DNA from: Clostridia bacterium BRH_c25
GTDB lineage: Bacteria; Bacillota_A; Clostridia; Lutisporales; Lutisporaceae
Direction of reading: 5' to 3'
DNA: 11,633 bases
Assembly (NCBI GenBank): GCA_001515955.1
Contig: LOES01000193.1
Location: 1 to 11,633 of the forward strand
Below the pieces are notes generated by a model, which was not told where the DNA came from, did no database searches, and worked only from the letters and a program-made list of their open reading frames with translations. The position numbers and the translations under genes are program-made. Numbering within the stretch: position 1 is the stretch's first letter; each line of letters begins with the position of its first letter. Below, one piece after another: positions 6,340 through 11,633 of this stretch.

Positions 6340-7191
6340 ATGAATTATTTGATAGATTATCACATGCATTCCACTTTTTCATCAGATGGACACAGCACTA
6401 TAATGGAACTATGCCAGAGTGCAGCGGACAAGGGGATACGTGAAATAGCCATAACAGATCATTTCGAACCAAACACGACAGATGAGCAATGCTTATTCTA
6501 CAATCAGAAGGGGTACTGGTCGGATATAACAAAGGCCAAGCGGGCTTTTAAGGGCAAGCTGCAGATAAAGCTGGGAGTTGAACTAGGCCAACCGCATTTG
6601 TTTCCGGAGACATCCAATGCAATACTTTCGGATTTTCCCTATGATTATGTTCTTGCTTCTGCACACAAGCTTCCAACAGGTATGGATGTTTCAGAAATAG
6701 ACTACACGCAGATAAGCGAAGAGGACGTATGCAGCATGTATCTTGGACAGCTGAAGGAGCTTGCAAAATGGAACAACTTTGATTGTATAGGGCATCTGGA
6801 TTTGATTAAACGGTATAGTGCGGCAATCTACAAGAAGAACATCACTTTAACTTGCCAATATGAGCTCTTAAAGGAAGTACTTCAGCTTGTAGTAGTTAAT
6901 GGAAAGGGTATGGAGATTAATACTTCAGGTCTCAGGCAGACTCCCAGGGAAGCTATGCCGGGCTTGGATGTGCTGAAGCTTTACAGGAAGCTTGGAGGCG
7001 AAATACTTACCATCGGCTCTGATGCACATTTGGCGAAGGATGTGGGCAAGGGACTGGCAGAAGCAGTGGAATTGGCAAAAGAAGCGGGCTTCAGATTCGT
7101 AACGGTATTCAGGGAAAGAAAACCCCAATGGGTAAGCATAGTAGAAGAAAAAAACACCTTCAACAGCGACAAGCGGATTAACACTAGATAA
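6340..7191 (+). CDS. PHP-domain phosphatase, histidinol-phosphatase (HisK/HisJ) type
   Basis: The 283-residue protein has the full set of PHP metal-binding motifs: DYHMH (His8, His10), TDHFE (Asp40, His41), GVELG (Glu81), SAHK (His109), GHLDLI (His152, Asp154) and GSDAH (Asp228, His230). These bind a metal cluster in a TIM-like barrel that hydrolyses phosphate monoesters. The length and motif order fit the PHP-type L-histidinol-phosphate phosphatase of histidine biosynthesis. No other his gene is nearby, so another phosphoester substrate is possible. It is cytoplasmic. The start at 6340 is set by a near-perfect AAAGGAGGTGA ending four bases upstream; the in-frame ATG at 6322 lies upstream of that site. 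The last 30 bases of the gene form one arm of the downstream terminator. Confidence 0.88.
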   Translation: MNYLIDYHMHSTFSSDGHSTIMELCQSAADKGIREIAITDHFEPNTTDEQCLFYNQKGYWSDITKAKRAFKGKLQIKLGVELGQPHLFPETSNAILSDFPYDYVLASAHKLPTGMDVSEIDYTQISEEDVCSMYLGQLKELAKWNNFDCIGHLDLIKRYSAAIYKKNITLTCQYELLKEVLQLVVVNGKGMEINTSGLRQTPREAMPGLDVLKLYRKLGGEILTIGSDAHLAKDVGKGLAEAVELAKEAGFRFVTVFRERKPQWVSIVEEKNTFNSDKRINTR

Positions 7192-7217
7192 GAAGCAGCT
7201 GTTCAGGTGTTTTTTTT
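7148..7217. terminator. Bidirectional terminator shared by convergent genes, one arm inside the PHP coding sequence
   Basis: AACACCT (7153-7159) plus AACAGC (7162-7167) pair with GCTGTT (7198-7203) plus AGGTGTT (7205-7211), with a small internal bulge (TC opposite C). The 30-nt loop carries the PHP stop codon. Eight T (7210-7217) serve the plus strand. The A run at 7148-7154 gives a T run on the minus strand, so the same hairpin can also end the FtsH-like operon that finishes at 7239. Confidence 0.8.
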
Positions 7218-7238
7218 ATACCTTTTTTAGGTTTTCTT

Positions 7239-8735
7239 TTATGCGCATTCTGTATTATTTGTGTTTTCCATTACAATTCTCAATTCATCCCCGGATATTG
7301 TTTCTTTATCCAGTAATAGTTCAGTAACCTGCCTTAATTCTTTCATGTGCTTAAGAAGCAGCTCGCGGGTATCGTTCTCCACTTCTCTCAGTATCATTGT
7401 AATTGATGAATGCAGCTGGTCCTTTGGCAAATCCTCTGCAGAAATGATTCCCAGCTCAGACATGCCGCTGTATATTATTTGCTTTGCCATGTCGGAGGCA
7501 TATTTGAAATCATTGGTGCCCCCTGTACTTCTATTGCTGAATATCAGCTCTTCGGCAATAATTCCCGCCAAAGCTACTGCAATTCTTGACTTTATATGAT
7601 TGCAGGTATAGAGATACATATCATTTTCCTGTGTCTGACGTACGTAGCCGAGAGCATTGCTTCGGGAGGCTACATTAACGCTGGCGACAGAGCCTGGAAG
7701 TCTAAGCTCACCAATTATTGCATGACCTGACTCATGTACTGCAATTCTATTTTTCTCTTCCGTGCTTGGAAGCCTGTCTAGCTTTTCTCCCATCATAACC
7801 TTTTCAATTGCATTTCGGAAATGCGGGGAAGTGATCTTGTCAGAGTCCTCACGCATAGCCAGGATGGCGGCTTCATTTGTGACGCTTTCCAGTTGCGCAC
7901 CTGAGAAACCGAAGGTATCCTTGGCTAAAGCATCTATAGTGACATCTGCTGCAAGAGGTTTGTTTCTAGTATGCAGCTTCAGTATGTGGATCCGGCCTTT
8001 TTTATCCGGCAGGTCAACTCTTACTACACGGTCAAAACGCCCCGGGCGAAGCAATGCGGAGTCTAGCATGTCCGCACGGTTTGTTGCGCCGATTACCAGC
8101 ACCTTTATCTCTTCAGCAGAGGATATTCCATCCATTTGTACCAGAAGCTCGTTCAAGGTCTGGTCATGCTCCTGGTGTCCATGATTCTGTCCCCTTGCTC
8201 CTCCAAGCACTTCAATTTCATCAATGAATACTACTGCACTGGACTTTTTGAGCTTTTTTGCTGTTTGCTTTGCCTGGTCGAAAAGCTTACGTACTCTTTG
8301 AGCACCTACACCTACGTACATTTCTACGAATTCTGAGCCACTGGCCGATAAGAATACAGAGTTGGTATACTGGGCAGCAGCTTTGGCAAGCAGAGTTTTT
8401 CCGGTACCCGGAGGTCCGCTTAGCAGGATCCCTTTTAATGGTCTTATTCCCAGAAGCTTTATCTGGTCATTATTTTTCATAAATTCAAGAGCTTCACAGA
8501 GCTCATTCTTGGCAACCTCCTGGCCGCCGATATCATCAAAGGATATTGTGCAGGTATTTCTTTCCGCTGAAGTAAAGTCAGTGTTTTTGCTTTGCTGCCT
8601 GCTGAAGTTGACATAGTATACTGTGCCGATGAGTCCTGCGATGAACAGTACAGGTAGTATATTAAAACCTTGGAGCACAAGAAACAGTATTATTCCTGCT
8701 GCTGCTCCCACTATTATTTCCTTGTTTTTTTTCAT
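7239..8735 (-). CDS. Compact FtsH-like AAA+ zinc metalloprotease without the extracytoplasmic domain
   Basis: The 498-residue protein has two hydrophobic segments at about 7-22 and 26-43, with only a few residues between them. The roughly 70-residue extracytoplasmic domain of classical FtsH is therefore absent. The AAA+ core is complete: Walker A GPPGTGKT at 107-114, pore loop FVEMYVGVG at 136-144 (Tyr140 where FtsH has Phe), Walker B VVFIDE at 168-173, and second region of homology with Arg230 and Arg233 as arginine fingers. The peptidase has HESGH at 334-338, and Asp409 in GGTNDF as the likely third zinc ligand. It should degrade membrane or cytoplasmic proteins using ATP. Usual FtsH proteins are 600-650 residues. 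Its ATG overlaps the stop of the upstream membrane-protein gene (TGATG), indicating a coupled pair. A separate housekeeping ftsH probably exists elsewhere. Confidence 0.92.
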   Translation of the reverse strand: MKKNKEIIVGAAAGIILFLVLQGFNILPVLFIAGLIGTVYYVNFSRQQSKNTDFTSAERNTCTISFDDIGGQEVAKNELCEALEFMKNNDQIKLLGIRPLKGILLSGPPGTGKTLLAKAAAQYTNSVFLSASGSEFVEMYVGVGAQRVRKLFDQAKQTAKKLKKSSAVVFIDEIEVLGGARGQNHGHQEHDQTLNELLVQMDGISSAEEIKVLVIGATNRADMLDSALLRPGRFDRVVRVDLPDKKGRIHILKLHTRNKPLAADVTIDALAKDTFGFSGAQLESVTNEAAILAMREDSDKITSPHFRNAIEKVMMGEKLDRLPSTEEKNRIAVHESGHAIIGELRLPGSVASVNVASRSNALGYVRQTQENDMYLYTCNHIKSRIAVALAGIIAEELIFSNRSTGGTNDFKYASDMAKQIIYSGMSELGIISAEDLPKDQLHSSITMILREVENDTRELLLKHMKELRQVTELLLDKETISGDELRIVMENTNNTECA

Positions 8736-9277
8736 CAGAAATTCCCCCCCAACCTGTCGGAATGTCGGGGGACCACTGCATATAAGGAACTGCCATTCTT
8801 GGACAGCTGCAGATAAATGTTTTGTTCATCTACATAAACCTTGGCTGCTGCTCCTGTCGATTCTGCTTTCTCCTGCACTTTTCCATCAAGCAGCGGAAAG
8901 TCTCCGTCGACAATAGCCTTTTGTATATAGTAATGAATGTCATAGTATGCCTGCTCAAGCTCCTGAGAACGGTTATCCTCTATCTGAAGTGCATATTTTC
9001 TGCTTTTTAATGTTTCTTTAATTTTTTTGTTTATTTCTTCAAATGTTTTTTGAAGATTGGCTGTATTGTTAAGGGTAACATATATATCAATGTCGTCATT
9101 TATATTATTGTTATTATCCCAAGTAACCTTTTCTACCCCATCAATGCTATGAAGCGCTTTGTCCAAAGGCAAGTCGACAGCATAGTTCTGCCATGCTGCT
9201 TGTCCTATGTATAAAACAGCCACTGTTATGATCAATGCAATACAGCCTTTAAGAAGCTGAGTGTATTTAATATTCAT
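8735..9277 (-). CDS. Single-pass membrane protein of unknown function, partner of the FtsH-like protease
   Basis: The 180-residue protein has an N-terminal membrane segment at about 9-28 after a short positively charged start. About 150 residues would face outside the cell. The outer part opens with LDKALHSIDGVEKVTW and then IDIYVTLNNTANLQKTFEEINKKIKE, an alternating strand-helix pattern with a conserved look. An Asn/Asp-rich stretch DNNNNIND lies at 54-61. Similar short alpha/beta modules occur in ring-forming secretion proteins, but I cannot assign a family. GGAGG sits six bases before the ATG. Its stop codon overlaps the protease start (TGATG), so the two proteins are made together. It may act as a substrate adaptor or supply the ectodomain the protease lacks. 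It could also be the protease's substrate. Confidence 0.85.
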   Translation of the reverse strand: MNIKYTQLLKGCIALIITVAVLYIGQAAWQNYAVDLPLDKALHSIDGVEKVTWDNNNNINDDIDIYVTLNNTANLQKTFEEINKKIKETLKSRKYALQIEDNRSQELEQAYYDIHYYIQKAIVDGDFPLLDGKVQEKAESTGAAAKVYVDEQNIYLQLSKNGSSLYAVVPRHSDRLGGNF

Positions 9278-9303
9278 AGCAAACCTCCATATTGAAATTT
9301 AGT

Positions 9304-9328
9304 TTACATAACATTATAACATATGTAA
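9304..9328. promoter_or_regulatory. Inverted repeat centred on the -10 box of the protease operon, candidate operator
   Basis: TTACATA (9304-9310) and TATGTAA (9322-9328) are perfect 7-bp arms 11 bases apart. The midpoint (9316) falls inside the minus-strand -10 box at 9313-9318, so a dimeric repressor bound here would block RNA polymerase. The same arms occur with a 1-base spacer at 817-831, a difference of about one helical turn. Confidence 0.5.
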
Positions 9329-9341
9329 TAATGCGAACCAA
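9313..9341 (-). promoter_or_regulatory. Promoter of the membrane-protein/protease operon
   Basis: On the minus strand TTGGTT (9341-9336), a 17-base spacer and TATAAT (9318-9313) with an upstream TG form a good housekeeping promoter. The start should be near 9306, leaving a leader of about 30 bases to the ATG at 9277. Confidence 0.7.
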
Positions 9342-9350
9342 CGTAAGATT

Positions 9351-9389
9351 TTGACATAAGGATTCTGCAAAGCCCTGAAAATTGACATA
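9351..9389 (+). repeat. Direct repeat TTGACATA, two copies 31 bp apart
   Basis: TTGACATA occurs at 9351-9358 and again at 9382-9389, about three helical turns apart, between the divergent protease operon and DUF378 gene. Each contains a perfect TTGACA, yet neither has a -10 box at 16-18 bases. Chance or regulator half-sites are both possible. Confidence 0.3.
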
Positions 9390-9428
9390 CATAAGCTTTA
9401 GAAGAAGAATAGTAATTGCTAAAATACA

Positions 9429-9434
9429 TATAAT
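9429..9434 (+). promoter_or_regulatory. Possible -10 box for the DUF378 gene
   Basis: A perfect TATAAT lies about 70 bases before the GTG start, but no matching -35 is found 16-18 bases upstream. It is the only reasonable promoter candidate for this gene. Confidence 0.3.
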
Positions 9435-9506
9435 AAAATGTGGCTCATCAGATTTAAAAAAAATGCATGTTAAATGACAATGCAGCGGAAAGGAGGTTTA
9501 TAGAGC

Positions 9507-9725
9507 GTGGATAGATTAGCACTTATTTTAGTTATTGTCGGTGCATTGAACTGGTTATTGGTAGGGCTTTTACAGTTTGACTTGGTAGCAGCTCTCTTTG
9601 GAGGGCAGGATGCACTGCTTAGCAGGCTGGTTTATACCCTGGTAGGAGTTGCAGGCATATGGTCCGTCAGTTTGCTTTTCAGGGATCGTGAAAGAGTAGA
9701 AAACCGCAATAAGAATAAAGGGTAG
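9507..9725 (+). CDS. DUF378 (YuzA-type) small membrane protein
   Basis: The 72-residue product begins MDRLALILVIVGALNWLLVG and has the A-L-N-W-L-L-V-G signature of DUF378. A first membrane segment is at about 3-22 and a second at about 38-58. A charged cytoplasmic tail RDRERVENRNKNKG follows. The family is widespread in Firmicutes and has no known function. Translation starts at GTG; AAAGGAGG (9489-9496) lies ten bases upstream, and no ATG is available in frame. It appears monocistronic, with its own terminator at 9746-9794. Confidence 0.9.
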   Translation: MDRLALILVIVGALNWLLVGLLQFDLVAALFGGQDALLSRLVYTLVGVAGIWSVSLLFRDRERVENRNKNKG

Positions 9726-9745
9726 AAGCTGAAAGAATTATATGG

Positions 9746-9794
9746 TTATGCAAATAGAATCTCAAAAACATGAGGTTCTATTTTTGTTGCATAA
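9746..9794 (+). terminator. Terminator within a nested inverted repeat after the DUF378 gene
   Basis: AATAGAATCTCA (9753-9764) pairs with TGAGGTTCTATT (9771-9782), 12 pairs with one G-T, around a 6-nt loop, followed by T (to 9785). Outside it, TTATGCAA (9746-9753) matches TTGCATAA (9787-9794), so the whole unit can also fold as a longer cruciform interrupted by the T run. Confidence 0.82.
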
Positions 9795-9832
9795 ATAATT
9801 ATCAGCAGTCATAAAGCATGGATGCTCTGATG

Positions 9833-9841
9833 TGATATAAT
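9833..9841 (+). promoter_or_regulatory. Extended -10 promoter for the EamA transporter gene
   Basis: TGA-TATAAT is an extended -10 element; the -35 region is poor. The start would be near 9848, giving a leader of about 45 bases to the ATG. Confidence 0.45.
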
Positions 9842-9892
9842 TATTCTTAGTCGAGATGAATTTATATTTATACATATGGAGGCATAAAGATA

Positions 9893-10789
9893 ATGTTTCA
9901 AGCACATTTAGGAGAGGTTGCCGCACTGACTACAGCAATATGCTGGACTTTCACCGCCGTTTGCTTTGAATCGGCAGGCAAGAAGGTCGGGTCTTTGGCG
10001 GTAAATTTAATCAGGCTTATAATAGCATTTGTTCTTTTAGGAACCTTTACTTTCTTTACAAGAGGTATGTTCCTGCCTATTGATGCCACAGGTGCCAACT
10101 GGTTATGGCTGCTTATTTCGGGTATGATAGGCTTTGTTATCGGAGACTTGTTCCTGTTTCAGGCCTTTGTTGTAATCGGTTCAAGAATATCTATGCTTAT
10201 AATGTCTGTTGTACCGCCAATTACAGCGATTACAGGCTACTTCCTCATGGGGGAGAGAATAACCTTATTGTCCGCGGTGGGAATGTTTATTACTATTTCA
10301 GGTATTACGCTTGTAATTCTTAGCAGGAGTACTGATGATAAAAAGATAAGGCTTTCTCATCCGGTAAAAGGCTTGACATATGCTTTTATTGGAGCTTTGG
10401 GACAGGCCCTCGGACTTGTTTTCAGCAAGCTTGGTATGGGCTCGTATAATCCTTTTGCAGCTACTCAGATAAGGGTTATTGCTGCAATTATAGGTTTTGT
10501 TATTGTAATTACCGTATCAAAAAACTGGGGAAAGCTTGGAGCTGCTATAAAGGATCAGAGAGCTATGAAATTCATAAGTCTTGGTTCGTTTTTCGGACCC
10601 TTCCTTGGAGTGTCGTTTTCACTGATTGCTGTTCAGCACACAACAACCGGGATAGTGTCGACAATCACTTCGATATCACCGATACTTATAATTCCTGTAT
10701 CAATACTGATGTTTAAGGAGAAGGTACTGAAAAAGGAAATACTCGGCGCATTTATAACCATAGCAGGAGTAGCGATGTTATTTTTGTAG
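9893..10789 (+). CDS. EamA-family (drug/metabolite transporter superfamily) permease
   Basis: The 298-residue protein is highly hydrophobic and consists of two tandem EamA repeats, about 7-144 and 160-298, of five predicted membrane segments each. They are joined by a charged loop STDDKKIRLSHPVKG at 146-160. The second repeat ends with ISPILIIPVSILMFKEKV and a final membrane helix, typical of the family. Members export or import small metabolites such as amino acids. The substrate cannot be told from sequence. GGAGG (9878-9882) lies ten bases before the ATG. It appears monocistronic. No intrinsic terminator is evident: an inverted TTTTTGT/ACAAAAA at the stop codon lacks a T tail. The GntR-type gene follows after 190 bases and could regulate elsewhere. 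Confidence 0.93.
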   Translation: MFQAHLGEVAALTTAICWTFTAVCFESAGKKVGSLAVNLIRLIIAFVLLGTFTFFTRGMFLPIDATGANWLWLLISGMIGFVIGDLFLFQAFVVIGSRISMLIMSVVPPITAITGYFLMGERITLLSAVGMFITISGITLVILSRSTDDKKIRLSHPVKGLTYAFIGALGQALGLVFSKLGMGSYNPFAATQIRVIAAIIGFVIVITVSKNWGKLGAAIKDQRAMKFISLGSFFGPFLGVSFSLIAVQHTTTGIVSTITSISPILIIPVSILMFKEKVLKKEILGAFITIAGVAMLFL

Positions 10790-10886
10790 ACAAAAATGAA
10801 AGCACAAAAGTCTGAGTTAATTTGAGCAATATTTAAATACACAGAGTAAATTGCCTTAAATCTGTAAATTCTACCCATAAAATAGT

Positions 10887-10915
10887 TTGATAACCAATTA
10901 TGGAAATGATATTAT
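10887..10915 (+). promoter_or_regulatory. Promoter of the gntR-type gene
   Basis: TTGATA (10887-10892), a 17-base spacer and TATTAT (10910-10915) preceded by TGA (extended -10) make a strong promoter. Transcription should begin near 10922, directly before the palindrome at 10925-10946. Confidence 0.72.
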
Positions 10916-10924
10916 AAGTATAGG

Positions 10925-10946
10925 TTATGTTGTTATAACAACATAA
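10925..10946. promoter_or_regulatory. Perfect 22-bp palindrome, likely autoregulatory operator
   Basis: TTATGTTGTTA is followed immediately by its exact reverse complement. It sits just after the predicted transcription start and about 34 bases before the regulator's ATG. The core GTTATAAC resembles the GT-N-TA-N-AC type of site used by HutC-subfamily regulators. Binding by the encoded protein would block initiation or early elongation. Confidence 0.72.
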
Positions 10947-10979
10947 AGTGATAAACAGCCATGAAGGAGGCATAAACAA

Positions 10980-11633
10980 ATGAATATATTTGATATGGCG
11001 CCAAAGTATTCACATATATTCCAGCACTTTGTCGATAAGATTAAGTCCGGAGAGTTAAAGGATGGAGATAAGCTGCCGACAGAGGATGTTCTATGCTCTT
11101 ATTTTAATGTAAGCAGGATTACCGTGAGAAATGCGTTGAATCAGCTTATGCATGAAGGATATATTATCAAAAAGCACGGAAAGGGCTCCTATGTAAATAC
11201 AGGAGTAGCAAAAATGCAGCTGAACTCCTTACAGGGCTTTACAGAGGAAATGAAAAGCAGGGGTATGGAGGCTTCTTCAAAAATTCTGGATATTGAACTA
11301 ATAAATGCTGACAATATTATAGGAAGCAAGCTCCAAATTGAGGAAGGATCAAAGGCCTACTGTATTGAGAGACTCAGATTGGCTAATGATGAGCCCATGT
11401 CCATTGAGAAGGTTTATATCCCGTACTATCTGTGCTCTGACCTTGACAGGTATGACCTGACAAAGTCATTGTATGAAATATTGGATAAGAATTACGGGCT
11501 ATATCCCCAAAAAGCGGAACAATCCATTGAAGCTTCCACCGCAGGGAAAAGAGAACAGGATATTTTAGGAATCAAGCTAAGAGCATCTGTGCTCAAAATA
11601 GAAAGAGTTTCATACCTTTCCAACAACACACCC
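10980..11633 (+). CDS. GntR-family regulator, HutC/UTRA type (3' end beyond the window)
   Basis: The 218 residues present start MNIFDMAPKYSHIFQHFVDK. The winged helix-turn-helix lies at about 10-73, with the family signature KLPTEDVLCSYFNVSRITVR (31-50) and wing KHGKGSYV. From about 80 the sequence matches a UTRA effector-binding domain: QGFTEEMKSRGM, then EEGSKAYCIERLRLANDEPM and SIEKVYIPY. HutC-type regulators bind a sugar-phosphate, amino acid or similar small ligand and usually repress neighbouring transport or catabolic genes. AAGGAGG (10964-10970) lies nine bases before the ATG. The reading frame is open to the last base of the window. It carries its own palindromic operator, so autoregulation is likely. 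Regulated genes are probably beyond the right edge. Confidence 0.94.
   Translation, partial: MNIFDMAPKYSHIFQHFVDKIKSGELKDGDKLPTEDVLCSYFNVSRITVRNALNQLMHEGYIIKKHGKGSYVNTGVAKMQLNSLQGFTEEMKSRGMEASSKILDIELINADNIIGSKLQIEEGSKAYCIERLRLANDEPMSIEKVYIPYYLCSDLDRYDLTKSLYEILDKNYGLYPQKAEQSIEASTAGKREQDILGIKLRASVLKIERVSYLSNNTP

Noticed and set aside
7762..8184. Plus-strand ORF of 140 residues opposite the FtsH-like gene
   Set aside because: Antisense of the AAA+ core motifs, with no ribosome binding site or recognisable domain.
10780..10793. TTTTTGT/ACAAAAA inverted repeat at the EamA stop codon as a terminator
   Set aside because: A weak, AT-only stem without a following T run.
1..11633. Phage, insertion sequence, CRISPR array, toxin-antitoxin or other defence system
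   Set aside because: No transposase, integrase, spaced direct-repeat array or defence-associated domain could be found on either strand.

Overview
The window looks like chromosomal DNA from a low-GC, anaerobic, probably spore-forming member of the Clostridia. The reasons are AT-rich spacers, strong GGAGG ribosome binding sites, an oxygen-sensitive glycyl-radical enzyme with its activase, a large clostridial-type chemoreceptor, a HisK-type PHP phosphatase, a DUF378 membrane protein and a remnant of a DUF346/PLL-like lectin repeat. There are no rRNA or tRNA genes, no CRISPR array and no transposase. Species cannot be named from sequence alone.

Layout. Positions 1-96 hold a 7-bp imperfect tandem repeat and a perfect 9-bp hairpin, at the 3' end of a minus-strand gene (97-687) for a small degenerate protein-kinase-like protein. 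Divergent from it, 861-1394 encodes a Cys/Pro-containing acidic-aromatic repeat protein and a helical, internally duplicated domain. The two are in one reading frame, separated only by two stop codons, and look like one gene split by nonsense mutations. Behind it, in another frame, is a leftover DUF346/PLL lectin module (about 1388-1537) and a terminator. A full-length methyl-accepting chemotaxis receptor (1744-3738) follows, with its own terminator.

The best-defined functional unit is the yjjI-yjjW pair (3865-6187): a glycyl-radical enzyme of the YjjI family, whose reaction is not established, overlapping its 2x[4Fe-4S]-ferredoxin-containing radical-SAM activase. A PHP-family histidinol-phosphatase-like gene (6340-7191) follows. 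It converges with a minus-strand operon across a bidirectional terminator, one arm of which lies inside the PHP coding sequence.

The minus operon (9277 to 7239) has a single-pass membrane protein of unknown function overlapping, by TGATG, a compact FtsH-like AAA+ metalloprotease that lacks the usual extracytoplasmic domain. The upstream partner may supply such a domain in trans. Its promoter (TTGGTT-N17-TATAAT) has the -10 box at the centre of a TTACATA/TATGTAA inverted repeat. The remaining plus-strand genes are a DUF378 protein (9507-9725), an EamA/DMT transporter (9893-10789) and a GntR/HutC-type regulator cut off by the window edge (10980-11633). That regulator has a perfect 22-bp palindrome just after its promoter.

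The most promising unusual items are the split acidic-repeat gene with its 12-bp minisatellite, the ectodomain-less FtsH plus membrane partner, the centred operator at 9304-9328, and the orphan YjjI enzyme pair.
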